The notes under the pieces were generated by a model that had not been told where the DNA came from, ran no database searches, and worked only from the letters and a program-made list of their open reading frames with translations. A program made the position numbers and the translations under genes. A DNA stretch of 64,000 bases, from NCBI RefSeq assembly GCF_030551755.1, contig NZ_JAUPEC010000005.1, positions 62,001 to 126,000 of the forward strand. The letters run 5' to 3'. Shown here piece by piece: positions 9,305 through 17,736 of the stretch. This DNA comes from Pseudocolwellia sp. AS88. Lineage in GTDB: Bacteria > Pseudomonadota > Gammaproteobacteria > Enterobacterales > Alteromonadaceae. How positions within the stretch are numbered: position 1 is the first letter of the stretch; each line of letters opens with the position of its first letter.

Positions 9305-10312
9305 TTATTTGTTTGTATGCCAAGTTACCGGCTGTTCATATTGGGTAAGCTTACTTTCAACATTTAAGGTAAGAGCAAATAAGGCCATACGCACAAGTAC
9401 GCCATTTTGTGCTTGTCTAAAAATAGCTAAGTTATCTAGTTCATTTAAATCATCATCTAATTCATTCGCATCAGGGCGAGAATCTCTAGGTAACGGATGC
9501 ATAATTACGGTGTTCTCTTTGCAGTATTGGCGGTAAACATCTTTATTTAAACTAAAGTGACCACGATACAAATCCGCTTCATCTTTACTAGCAAAGCGCT
9601 CTTGTTGAATACGTGTTTGATAAATCACATCACAAGCAAGATTACCTTCAATTTTATCTGTTTGTATAATTTCATGGCCCGCATTGGTTAATGTAGATAT
9701 AACACTGTCAGGCATTTTCAACGCATCTGGCGAAATCATAGTAACTTTTACATTTTTGTATAAGCTTAATAACTTAGATAATGAGTGCACTGTTCTACCG
9801 TGTTTTAAATCACCCATTAGCGTAATGTTTAAATTATCTAAACCTTTATTAAAAGGCGTCATTTCAGACTTTATTGTAAACAAATCAAGTAATGCTTGAG
9901 TAGGGTGTTCGTTTGCACCATCACCACCATTTATTACAGGTACGCTACTGCCTTTAGCAAACTCTTCTACCGAATGCATTTGCGGATGACGCATAGCAAT
10001 AACATCTGAGTAGCCACTAATCACTCTAGCGGTGTCAAATAATGACTCACCTTTACTTAATGATGAGTTTTCTTGGCCTACTGTTTCTCTAACAAAACCA
10101 CCAAGTAGATTGAATGCAGCCCCAAAGCTAACACGAGTACGTGTGCTAGGCTCAAAAAATAAATTATTTAAAATTGCACCATCGAGCACGGTACAACGTT
10201 TTTGTCTCATCGCATAAGGTGCCATAAGAGAAGATACTTCTAAAATACGAGAAATGGAATCGCGGTCAAATTGCGATACAGAAAGTATATGACTTCCTTC
10301 AAATTTCATCAT
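9305..10312 (-). CDS. pyrB: Aspartate carbamoyltransferase catalytic subunit
   Basis: Condenses carbamoyl phosphate and aspartate to N-carbamoyl-aspartate, the committed step of pyrimidine synthesis, in the cytosol. 335 residues, slightly longer than E. coli PyrB (about 310). Carbamoyl-phosphate-binding [11 protein letters not shown] lies near residue 53, followed by a SKGES loop, [12 protein letters not shown] in the middle and [11 protein letters not shown] near the C-terminus. The start is one of two tandem ATGs (10312/10309), with AGG about 11 bases upstream of the first. No pyrI regulatory subunit gene is adjacent, so it may work as a PyrI-independent enzyme, or pyrI lies elsewhere. Upstream gene of hemL on the same strand. 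Confidence 0.95.
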   Translation of the reverse strand: MMKFEGSHILSVSQFDRDSISRILEVSSLMAPYAMRQKRCTVLDGAILNNLFFEPSTRTRVSFGAAFNLLGGFVRETVGQENSSLSKGESLFDTARVISGYSDVIAMRHPQMHSVEEFAKGSSVPVINGGDGANEHPTQALLDLFTIKSEMTPFNKGLDNLNITLMGDLKHGRTVHSLSKLLSLYKNVKVTMISPDALKMPDSVISTLTNAGHEIIQTDKIEGNLACDVIYQTRIQQERFASKDEADLYRGHFSLNKDVYRQYCKENTVIMHPLPRDSRPDANELDDDLNELDNLAIFRQAQNGVLVRMALFALTLNVESKLTQYEQPVTWHTNK

Positions 10313-10479
10313 GTTTATATACCTAAATGTGGATGGTTTTGTAATGATAGTAGAAGGTTGATAATCCCACTACCATGCAGTTTTTTGTTTCATTAATAGC
10401 GGGCAGAAATATAGCATAAATAGCGATTTAATATCATTAATAATGGTGTAAGTCTGCACTGTTTATTGTCGGTTGGCAG

Positions 10480-10911
10480 CTAAAATGGCTTCACATAAAC
10501 AAGAATAATAATGGCAAATAAGGCTAATACAGGTAATTCATTAAATAAACGGTAGAAGCGTCCTGATCTAGTATTGGCATCATTTTGAAATGTTTTCACT
10601 ATTTTAGAACAGTACAAATGGTAAATAACCACTAAAACAACTAAAGATAGTTTTGCATGTAACCAACCTGATGAAGCAAACCAATCTAAACCATATTGAG
10701 AAATTATGGCAATACCAAAACCGATAGTTAACAAGGCAAATGGGGTTATAAATCGAATTAATCTTTTCTCCATACCTTTTAAATGTTCACTGACTTCTTT
10801 AGATTGTGTTTCAGCGTGATTAACAAATAGTCGAGGTAAATAAAATATACCTGCAAACCATGCCACCATAAAACCAACGTGAAAGGCTTTTAACCATAAA
10901 ATTGTTGTCAT
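10480..10911 (-). CDS. hemJ: HemJ-type protoporphyrinogen IX oxidase
   Basis: 143-residue integral membrane protein with about four hydrophobic helices, matching the HemJ (UPF0093) family, which oxidises protoporphyrinogen IX to protoporphyrin IX in bacteria lacking HemG or HemY. The N-terminal helix carries LKAFHVGFMVAWFAG with His at residue 11 and a YLPRLFV motif; the conserved lysine appears in GWLHAKL around residue 87. The ATG overlaps the clcA stop by one base (TAATG), so translation is probably coupled to clcA. Its closeness to hemL fits a haem role. Confidence 0.85.
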   Translation of the reverse strand: MTTILWLKAFHVGFMVAWFAGIFYLPRLFVNHAETQSKEVSEHLKGMEKRLIRFITPFALLTIGFGIAIISQYGLDWFASSGWLHAKLSLVVLVVIYHLYCSKIVKTFQNDANTRSGRFYRLFNELPVLALFAIIILVYVKPF

Positions 10912-12614
10912 TAATTTATATTTCCTTCAAGTAAAAAACGTCTAACCTGCGCAAAAGTTATGATGCCAAGCACATCATCCATATTGTCACCATAAATATA
11001 AACCGCGCCTTTACGTTTTTTCTCTAATAGCGAATAAACTTCCATTAAGGTTGCTTGTGCGTGCAGCGGCAGTAGTAATTGATGATAGAGTTCAGCGTTA
11101 TCATTAGTTTCATTTTCAGTGTTTTCGTGAATTTGATATTGCACAGAATAATAAACACTGCTTTTTGATTCTTCGTTATCGACTTTATCGATGAGAAAGT
11201 AGTTATCTTTACATTGGCTTAAAAACTCTTGTTTTTCTTGCTCTGATAATTGAGTTGTTACCTCAAAGTTTTCATTCATCACACCCAGTACGCCGACACG
11301 TTGTAATGATTTTTCTAAAGGTGGTTTGCGGTAAATTAAGTTCTGTATTTCAAGTTGCATCACAAAAAGTGACCTATTACCAAAGAACTGACCAGAAACA
11401 ATGCACGATGTACCTATAATAATCATTGCTGGAACAATAACTTCCAACTGATTCGATAATTCTACAACGGTAATTAATGCTGCTAATGGCGCATTCAAAG
11501 TTGCCGCCATCATGCCGGCCATTCCCATGAGCGCAAAATCACTAGTTAGAGATGTTTCTGGATAGTAAGACTGAATGAATACTGCAGCGCAACTACCTGC
11601 AATTGCGCCTATACCCAACACAGGGCCAATTGCTCCACCTGGAATACCAAGGCCTAAAGCACTGATCGTCATAATGAGTTTTGCAATTAATAGACCCATT
11701 AAAAAGAAAAGAGAAGGGTTGTCACTAATGGAAAAGTCAATCGCCCCAAAATTAGTCCCTAAAGCTTGTGGTACTACAAAACTGAGTGAAGAAGTGATTA
11801 AAGCTGCCAACATCAATCGACTAACAATATGATATTTTTCTGAGCTTTTAATCGTTGCCACTAAGTATTTGTTAAAACCAAAAGAAAGTATTCCAATGCC
11901 AATAGCAAATAATATAAGTACAGGATAATGCTCAAGTTCTAAAACGATCGTCTTAAAATATTCAAACTCATGGGCTGGACCTAAAGCACTTGTTGTGATC
12001 ATTGAACCTACAAGTGAAGCCATCATAATAGGAATAAAAATATGCACTTTATATTCGCGTAAGATTACCTCCATTACAAAGATAACTGCAGCAACAGGAG
12101 TATTAAAGCTCGCTGAAATAGCAGCAGCAACACCACAGGCTGATAAGGTGCGAATACTATTATGGGGTAGCTTTAACAAACTTCCTAAGTAGCCACTAAA
12201 AGCGGCGCCGAGATGAATCGCGGGACCTTCTCGTCCTACAGAAAAACCAGAAGCTAATGCTATGGCACTACCAATAAATTGATGGATGGTATTACGCAAA
12301 GGAATAACACCATGAGCAACTTTTAAACGGTGTAAAACAAAAGGAATACCTGTTCTTAAATATTTGTATCCTGTTATCCAAGATACCAATAAAATAACTA
12401 TTGCGCCGAATATAGGAAGAAGAAAACGACTTAGCTCATTTATACTGTTATAGTTGTCTTTCTCGCTTAAATATAATTCTTGTAGAGCGGTTGTTGCCAT
12501 TGTAAAACCTACAATAAGCATAGCCGACAAAGCGCCACCTATACTTGCCAACAAACACAATTGCCAAGAAGTAATAGGAAGCGATAAGCGTTTTTTTAAT
12601 GAAAATAAAATCAT
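10911..12614 (-). CDS. clcA: ClC-family chloride channel with C-terminal CBS region
   Basis: 567 residues: a ClC membrane domain about 15-430, then a cytoplasmic CBS-type region about 440-567. ClC motifs: RTGIP (87-91, where E. coli ClcA has GSGIP), GREGP with gating Glu129, and a GIPGGAIGPVLGIGA segment. Aligning FNTPVAAVIFVMEVI with E. coli FNAPLAGILFIIEEM puts Val183 at the position of the proton glutamate Glu203. The serine of the first selectivity motif becomes threonine, and the GGKPLYSA tyrosine region reads GNRSLFVM. Loss of the proton glutamate is typical of true Cl- channels rather than H+/Cl- antiporters (family knowledge; function here inferred). First gene of an overlapping pair with hemJ. 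Position between hemL and erpA matches E. coli clcA. Confidence 0.88.
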   Translation of the reverse strand: MILFSLKKRLSLPITSWQLCLLASIGGALSAMLIVGFTMATTALQELYLSEKDNYNSINELSRFLLPIFGAIVILLVSWITGYKYLRTGIPFVLHRLKVAHGVIPLRNTIHQFIGSAIALASGFSVGREGPAIHLGAAFSGYLGSLLKLPHNSIRTLSACGVAAAISASFNTPVAAVIFVMEVILREYKVHIFIPIMMASLVGSMITTSALGPAHEFEYFKTIVLELEHYPVLILFAIGIGILSFGFNKYLVATIKSSEKYHIVSRLMLAALITSSLSFVVPQALGTNFGAIDFSISDNPSLFFLMGLLIAKLIMTISALGLGIPGGAIGPVLGIGAIAGSCAAVFIQSYYPETSLTSDFALMGMAGMMAATLNAPLAALITVVELSNQLEVIVPAMIIIGTSCIVSGQFFGNRSLFVMQLEIQNLIYRKPPLEKSLQRVGVLGVMNENFEVTTQLSEQEKQEFLSQCKDNYFLIDKVDNEESKSSVYYSVQYQIHENTENETNDNAELYHQLLLPLHAQATLMEVYSLLEKKRKGAVYIYGDNMDDVLGIITFAQVRRFLLEGNIN

Positions 12615-12748
12615 TATAAATAGACCATAAAACGATCGTTGTTATTCATATAATTATGATGATTAAACCTTATGTAAAATATAGGTTTTAATAACGTATA
12701 ATGTGAAGAATAGTTTTTTAAAATATACAATATATTAATACTTTTTAT

Positions 12749-13504
12749 ATGAATTGGTTAGCGAAAATAAATCTCAATGCTGTGGTAAATAAAATAGGTG
12801 TTTTTCGTTCATCTATCTTATTGGTTATGCTTATTATTACGTGTATCTTCGTTGGTTATAGAATGGGTAACTATTTTCATGCCCACCAAGAACAGGCTTT
12901 ATCTTATCATAAAAAAAGATTAGAGCTTTTGTATAAGCAAGAAGCCGATCAAATAAAAAGAATTAATACCTTAGAAGTTGAACTAGAACTTGAAAAAATG
13001 GCTAATCAAAAGTCATTAACTTTATTAAAAGAAGTTGAGAACGAACATTACCAACTAAAAAAAGAACTCGCCTTTTATGAAAAAATTATGGCGCCTGAAA
13101 AAGAAGCTGATGGCGTAGTACTTGATAACTTTATTGTTTCTAAAACAGAAACAAAAAATAGATATATATTCAGAACTTTTTTAGTACATCAACTTATCCA
13201 AAAACGTTACGCTAAAGGTTATATCGATATAAAAGTATCAGGTAGTTTGAATGGCAAAACTACCGTTTTAGGGCTCGCTGATGTATCTGAACTTACTAAA
13301 AAAGAGCTTTCATTTAGCTTTAAGTTTTTTCAAGTAGTTGAAGGCGCTTTTGTTTTACCTGAAGGTTTTTCACCTGAAAAAATTAACGTTATTGTAACTT
13401 TGCCTAAAGGGCGATGGCAAAAATACCATCGTTTAGAAGAAAGCTTTAAATGGAATATTAAATCAGGCCGTTTAACAAAATCGATTCCTGTAATACTTGA
13501 CTAA
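12749..13504 (+). CDS. DUF6776-family membrane-anchored coiled-coil protein
   Basis: 251 residues. One membrane anchor about 18-40, a charged coiled-coil stretch about 45-112 rich in Glu/Lys/Leu, then a C-terminal globular part about 125-250 of beta character. This layout and its place just upstream of erpA match proteins annotated DUF6776 in Alteromonadales and Pseudomonas. Predicted topology is a short inner end with the coiled coil and C-domain in the periplasm. No catalytic motif is seen and the function is unknown. Transcribed divergently from clcA and 54 bases upstream of erpA, probably the same operon. Confidence 0.75.
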   Translation: MNWLAKINLNAVVNKIGVFRSSILLVMLIITCIFVGYRMGNYFHAHQEQALSYHKKRLELLYKQEADQIKRINTLEVELELEKMANQKSLTLLKEVENEHYQLKKELAFYEKIMAPEKEADGVVLDNFIVSKTETKNRYIFRTFLVHQLIQKRYAKGYIDIKVSGSLNGKTTVLGLADVSELTKKELSFSFKFFQVVEGAFVLPEGFSPEKINVIVTLPKGRWQKYHRLEESFKWNIKSGRLTKSIPVILD

Positions 13505-13558
13505 AACAGTCAAGTTTACGATAATCCCACCCAGTTTCAATGTAACAAGTAGAGAGTT

Positions 13559-13900
13559 ATGTCTAACCCAGAATTACCTATCAAATTTTCAGACGCTGCA
13601 GCAACTAAAGTACTTTCTTTAATTTCTGAAGAAGAAAATCCAGAACTTAAATTACGTGTTTATGTAACAGGTGGTGGATGCTCAGGTTTTCAATACGGAT
13701 TTACCTTTGATGAAAAGGTAAATGAAGGGGATATGACTATAGAGAAAAAAGGTGTAACTATGGTAGTTGACCCTATGAGTATTCAATATTTAGTTGACGG
13801 AGAAGTTGATTATGTTGAAGGCTTAGAAGGAAGTCGCTTTTTAGTTAACAACCCTAATGCAACGACAACATGTGGTTGTGGCTCTTCTTTTTCTATCTAA
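13559..13900 (+). CDS. erpA: Iron-sulfur cluster insertion protein ErpA (A-type carrier)
   Basis: 113 residues. A-type carrier that delivers [4Fe-4S]/[2Fe-2S] clusters to apo-proteins, including isoprenoid enzymes. The three invariant cysteines are present: [11 protein letters not shown] near residue 41 and the C-terminal TTCGCGSSF pair. Length is standard for ErpA, and the [17 protein letters not shown] segment is typical. The ATG at 13559 is preceded by AGAG. Downstream of the DUF6776 gene and near clcA and hemL as in E. coli. Confidence 0.96.
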   Translation: MSNPELPIKFSDAAATKVLSLISEEENPELKLRVYVTGGGCSGFQYGFTFDEKVNEGDMTIEKKGVTMVVDPMSIQYLVDGEVDYVEGLEGSRFLVNNPNATTTCGCGSSFSI

Positions 13901-14232
13901 GTTTCTCACTGTTCCAATATCATTTTCAGTTTAGTTATACTTCTAGATTTAACGAACTATGTAACTAAGCTGAAAATAAATTCTTCCTTTCCATTTTGTT
14001 ATATTCCTCTATTATATAATCATTACCAATCAAGGTATCTACTGCAGAGCTCTTTAGTTCTTGCGTAGAAAGGATTTTTATTCCGATGAGTTTAATGTCC
14101 CACATCTTGAATGGAAACCAATATAAATGTAGCTGTTACGCTCAACTTTCTGTTGATTAGTTGATTAAAACTATACGCATGTCACATTAATTTTATGAAT
14201 TTAATATCCACAACACACTTATAGGATCTTCA
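13901..14232. other. Intergenic region with imperfect stem-loop after erpA
   Basis: No gene seen. A long hairpin with 15-base arms (13923-13937 TTTTCAGTTTAGTTA and 13962-13976, one G-U pair) follows erpA and may end its transcript, though no U tract follows. The remainder is AT-rich leader for the M28 peptidase gene, ending in an AGGATC ribosome-binding site 6 bases before its ATG. Confidence 0.45.
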
Positions 14233-15630
14233 ATGTTTAATAACTTGTTTAAAATAGGGATGTTTTCACTTGCTTTAGTGAGTGGTATGTCGAATGCCGA
14301 CGTACTTAGCACAATAGAAGAAAAGCAATTGATGGCTTTAAAAGAAACGGCACTATCGTCTAACTTATCTTACGACTTGATTGAATCGTTAACTACTGAA
14401 GTTGGCCATCGTTTAGTTGGTTCAGAAGGCGACAAGAAATCAATCGCTTGGGCTGTAGACAAAATGAAAGCCCTTGGATTTGATAAAGTATGGACTGAAG
14501 ACTTAACTGCAACCTACTGGCATCGTGGTGAGGTTGAAGCGAAAGTTATAGCTCCTTACCCACATGAGGTTGTTGCTATTGCTTTAGGTGGTAGTGTTGG
14601 TACCGGTAAAGAGGGAGTTAAAGCAAACCTTGCTCATTTCAAAACATTTCAAGATCTAGAAGCGGTTGAAGATAACAGTTTAAACGGAAAAATAGTTTTC
14701 ATATCTAACCGTATGGAGCGCCATATTGATGGTAAAGGTTATGGTCCTGCTGTTGCAGCCAGAGTTCATGGAGCGGCTGTTGCAGGTAAAAAAGGTGCCT
14801 CAGCAATTATCATTCGTTCAATAGGTACAGACGACAATCGTTTAGCTCATACAGGGTCAGTTCGTTATCCTGAAGGTAGCGTAAAAGTTGCTGCTGCAAG
14901 TATTTCAAACCCTGATGCTGATATGTTATTAAATCAGTTAAAGCGTTCTGAAGAAGTGGAATTCTTTTTAAAGTTAACTTCTCATAGTGATCCTAAAGTT
15001 GTGGCAAATACAGCTAACGTTATTGGTGAATTAACGGGTAGTGAATTTCCAAACGAATACGTAACACTTGGAGCTCACCTTGACAGTTGGGATGTAGGAA
15101 CAGGCGCTGTTGATGATGGTATTGGTGTAGGAATGATGATGGCAACAGTTCATCATATTGCTCAATTACCCGTAAAACCTAAACGTACAATTCGTGTTAT
15201 TTTATTTGCAGCTGAAGAAATTGGTTTAGTTGGCGCAAAAGCATATGTTGAAAAACGTAAAGGCGATATGAAAGGTCATGTTATTGGTGCTGAATGGGAC
15301 TTTGGTGTAGGCCCAATTTACGAAATGAAAACAGGTGTAGGTAAAAAATCATTGCCAGCGTTACGTGAGCTTGGTGAATATTTAGAGCCTTTAGGTGTAA
15401 CAGTAAGTAAAACTAATACAGCTCAAGCGCAATCTGATATGAGCTTAATGAGTAAAGCGGGTATGCCTAGCGTAAACTTTGCACCTGATGGTAGTTTGTA
15501 CTTTGATTATCATCACACCCAAAATGATACATTAGATAAGGTAGATGCTAAGGCGTTAAAACATAATACTGCGGTATATACTATGTTTGCTTATTTTGCT
15601 GCTCAGTCTGGTGTTGATTTTAGTAAATAA
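14233..15630 (+). CDS. Secreted M28-family metallopeptidase (carboxypeptidase Q-like)
   Basis: 465 residues. An N-terminal signal peptide (about 1-22, ending near SNA) indicates export. An inserted PA-like segment lies about 100-220 and the zinc peptidase domain about 260-450. Di-zinc ligand motifs are visible: GAHLDSWDVG (His, Asp), GAVDDGIG (bridging Asp), AAEEIGL (catalytic and metal Glu), GAEWDFG and DYHHTQND (terminal His). The family contains aminopeptidases and plasma glutamate carboxypeptidase-like dipeptidases; exact specificity cannot be read from the sequence. Single-gene unit with a good ribosome-binding site and a hairpin downstream. A likely role is peptide scavenging in the periplasm or outside the cell. 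Confidence 0.9.
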   Translation: MFNNLFKIGMFSLALVSGMSNADVLSTIEEKQLMALKETALSSNLSYDLIESLTTEVGHRLVGSEGDKKSIAWAVDKMKALGFDKVWTEDLTATYWHRGEVEAKVIAPYPHEVVAIALGGSVGTGKEGVKANLAHFKTFQDLEAVEDNSLNGKIVFISNRMERHIDGKGYGPAVAARVHGAAVAGKKGASAIIIRSIGTDDNRLAHTGSVRYPEGSVKVAAASISNPDADMLLNQLKRSEEVEFFLKLTSHSDPKVVANTANVIGELTGSEFPNEYVTLGAHLDSWDVGTGAVDDGIGVGMMMATVHHIAQLPVKPKRTIRVILFAAEEIGLVGAKAYVEKRKGDMKGHVIGAEWDFGVGPIYEMKTGVGKKSLPALRELGEYLEPLGVTVSKTNTAQAQSDMSLMSKAGMPSVNFAPDGSLYFDYHHTQNDTLDKVDAKALKHNTAVYTMFAYFAAQSGVDFSK

Positions 15631-15666
15631 CCAGTATTTAGATTACACAATCTGAATTAGAGTTCG

Positions 15667-15721
15667 ACATCACGATAACTTTATAATTAGCCTAGTAGTA
15701 ATGCTGATGTAAAGTTATCGT
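15667..15721 (+). terminator. Hairpin terminator with interleaved second pairing
   Basis: Perfect 12-bp arms ACGATAACTTTA (15672-15683) and TAAAGTTATCGT (15710-15721), loop 26 bases, followed by TTATTCTTT. It lies about 40 bases after the M28 peptidase stop and is probably its terminator. A second complementary pair, ACATCA 15667-15672 and TGATGT 15705-15710, is interleaved with the first. Confidence 0.6.
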
Positions 15722-15777
15722 TTATTCTTTCAACCCCATCAATAACGGTTCTGCTTAAAAATTCAATTTTAGTTTTT

Positions 15778-16800
15778 TTAAGATGTTTGATCTTCAAACT
15801 CGGTCATTTTTTTACTTAGATATAATTGCTGATCTGCCTTTTTTAATAACTCTTGCATAGTTAACGTGCCATCACTTACCGCCGATCCACAACTAATGGT
15901 TATTGGTAGGCTTTTGTCTTCGTATTGCATTGGATTATCGATAAAATATTTACACAACCTTTTTGCTGCAACTAATGATTCATCATAAGTTTGACTTGCT
16001 AATGTAACGACAAACTCATCTCCAGCATAACGGAAGCAGCGATCATTTTCTCTGATCAGCTTTTTAAGTGTTTGTGCTACGTATACTAAGACTTGGTCCC
16101 CACAATCATGTCCGTAAGTATCATTTATCTTTTTAAAACGATTACAATCAATAAAAAGCACAGCAAATAAAACGCCGTATCTTTTTTGGCGAATAAGCTC
16201 TTCACTAATCGAAGCTTCCATTAATCTACGGTTTGCGACACCTGTTAATCTATCGTAATTTGCTATGTATTCTAGCTGTTCACGTGCTAGCACGTTTGAT
16301 AAACATAAACTCACTTTTACAGCGAGCTGCTCTAAATGGAAGGTACCCAAATTAGGTGTGAAACGTGTTTTATCGGCATCGGTAAATAATAAACTTCCAA
16401 ATAGTTTATTTTCTAGAATGAGTGGGGTTAAAGCAAAAGACTGTCCACCTTCTAATAATTTAGCAGGTATACTTTTTAATAGCGTATCAACATTGTCGGT
16501 TAGAAAAGGGCTGTTGTTGAGGTGAAATTCTTTAAGTTTTTGATAACTAATCGCTGTTGTATTTTGTTGATACCAGTAAGATTGAATGCTTTCATTTATT
16601 AAAAACGAAATAGGAGTAGGGTCAACTAACAATAAACGGATATTGGTTAAGTTAAATTTATCTTTAATAGAGTTTAATAAGCGTTGGAGTAATTCGTCAC
16701 TGGAATTAGACGTTAATACTTCGGTTTCAATCTCAAATAACTTTTTTGATATGACTTCATTTGCTTTAGCTTTTTCAATTAATTGCTCTAATTCAGACAT
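15778..16800 (-). CDS. Diguanylate cyclase with N-terminal DUF484/GAF-like domain
   Basis: 340 residues from the ATG at 16800 (MSELEQLI). Residues 1-165 match the DUF484 pattern, a GAF-related sensory fold, with the typical GSLLFTDADKTRFTPNLGT segment. Residues about 175-335 are a GGDEF domain making c-di-GMP from two GTP. The signature is AGDEF (near residue 259) instead of GGDEF, a variant known to be active in several enzymes. A REND inhibitory site sits five residues upstream, so product inhibition is likely. Other GGDEF landmarks (DRLTGVANRR, FIDCNRFKKINDTYGHDCGD) are intact. A longer frame to 16860 is disfavoured because DUF484 proteins start near this ATG. Divergent from motX. Cytosolic; the signal sensed is unknown. 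Confidence 0.88.
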   Translation of the reverse strand: MSELEQLIEKAKANEVISKKLFEIETEVLTSNSSDELLQRLLNSIKDKFNLTNIRLLLVDPTPISFLINESIQSYWYQQNTTAISYQKLKEFHLNNSPFLTDNVDTLLKSIPAKLLEGGQSFALTPLILENKLFGSLLFTDADKTRFTPNLGTFHLEQLAVKVSLCLSNVLAREQLEYIANYDRLTGVANRRLMEASISEELIRQKRYGVLFAVLFIDCNRFKKINDTYGHDCGDQVLVYVAQTLKKLIRENDRCFRYAGDEFVVTLASQTYDESLVAAKRLCKYFIDNPMQYEDKSLPITISCGSAVSDGTLTMQELLKKADQQLYLSKKMTEFEDQTS

Positions 16801-16937
16801 CACAACTCTTTTTCTTATTATTCTTTTAAGTATTGTTATATGAAGCTTGTTATTGTGCAAGTACCTAGCTGCAATTATATGGTACTAAAATTGCTGTGTT
16901 TTATGAGTGTTTAATTGTCAAAAATCAGACACAGTGG

Positions 16938-16964
16938 TTAATGTTTTTAATTTATGGCCGATAA
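16938..16964 (+). promoter_or_regulatory. Sigma-28 (FliA)-like promoter of motX
   Basis: The -10 element GCCGATAA (16957-16964) is a perfect match to the flagellar sigma-28 consensus. TTAA (16938-16941, consensus TAAA) lies exactly 15 bases upstream, followed by a TGTTT stretch that resembles the rest of the consensus -35. Distance to the motX ATG is about 90 bases. Sigma-28 control of motX is known in Vibrio. Site reading is direct; activity is inferred. Confidence 0.75.
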
Positions 16965-17054
16965 ATAGTTACTGATGTGATTATTTGATTGTTTTAGTTG
17001 ATAGCAAATACATCACATTTTTTAGTTTTATACTTTTTATTCAATAGGTTTTAT

Positions 17055-17672
17055 ATGAAGCTTTCTTACTTTTCCATTTTCTTAAGTTTATTTATTTCAT
17101 TTCAATCGTCTGCTGAAGCATTAACGGTTGTACAAATTTATACTGACAATGAGTTGCTTGATCTAATTAAAGAAAATAAACATTTAGGCCAAGTTGTGCT
17201 TGATGAGTGTCAATTAGTACAAGATATTGAAGCACGTGCCACTAAGTCTCAAATGCCGTCTTATCAATTTTTATGGGGTGATATGTTGGCTTATGGTGTT
17301 TGTGTAAAAAAAGACGTTGAATTAGGGCTTTACTATATGAAGGAAGCTGCTGATCAAGGTTTAGCGGAAGGGCTTGAGCAATTAGGACGTTATTATCATG
17401 TAGGTAAGTTTGTTCAGGTTGATATGGATAAAGCTATTCGTTATTTAAAAGAAGCAGCAACATTAAAAAACTTAAAGGCACAAATTAGATTGGCTGAAAT
17501 ATACGACAAAGGTTTTGGCAGCCCACTTGACTATCCCGCATTGTATTCTCAATTACATCGTGCTGTAACAGAAGACAAAAAAGTACATAAGCAAATTTCT
17601 ACTCTACTACTTAAGCTTGCCGACAAAATGCCTGAGCGCGTTGTTAATGCGGCAAAAGTTACCGAATATTAG
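17055..17672 (+). CDS. motX: Sodium-type flagellar motor protein MotX
   Basis: 205 residues from the ATG at 17055, chosen because MKLSYFSIFLSLFISFQSSA forms a clean signal peptide and AGG lies 7 bases upstream. Mature MotX is a periplasmic T-ring component that anchors the Na+-driven PomA/PomB stator. The sequence follows the family closely: VVQIYTDNELLDLI, DDCQLVQDIEARA-type segment, SYQFLWGDMLAYGVCV, then Sel1-like repeats about 85-150 (YYMKEAADQGLAEGLEQLGRYY) and GSPLDYPALY. No other flagellar gene is in the window, which is common as motX often stands alone. A sigma-28-like promoter precedes it and a bidirectional terminator follows. Confidence 0.93.
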   Translation: MKLSYFSIFLSLFISFQSSAEALTVVQIYTDNELLDLIKENKHLGQVVLDECQLVQDIEARATKSQMPSYQFLWGDMLAYGVCVKKDVELGLYYMKEAADQGLAEGLEQLGRYYHVGKFVQVDMDKAIRYLKEAATLKNLKAQIRLAEIYDKGFGSPLDYPALYSQLHRAVTEDKKVHKQISTLLLKLADKMPERVVNAAKVTEY

Positions 17673-17690
17673 TATTTAGAATATTGTTTG

Positions 17691-17722
17691 AAAAAAAAAC
17701 CGTGATTAGCTCACGGTTTTTT
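17691..17722. terminator. Bidirectional terminator between motX and the DUF885 gene
   Basis: Arms CCGTGA (17700-17705) and TCACGG (17711-17716) with a 5-base loop, flanked by nine A (17691-17699) and six T (17717-17722). It can end motX on the plus strand and the convergent DUF885 gene on the minus strand. Confidence 0.9.
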
Positions 17723-17736
17723 ATTCTGAGGTATTA

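Noticed and set aside
9276-9323. Longer hemL start at a TTG overlapping pyrB
   Set aside because: ATG 9275 gives the conserved N-terminus and has a ribosome-binding site; the extension is not conserved.
12631-12640. AACGATCGTT palindrome between clcA and the DUF6776 gene as an operator
   Set aside because: Only 10 bp and no second copy or spacing support; chance is likely.
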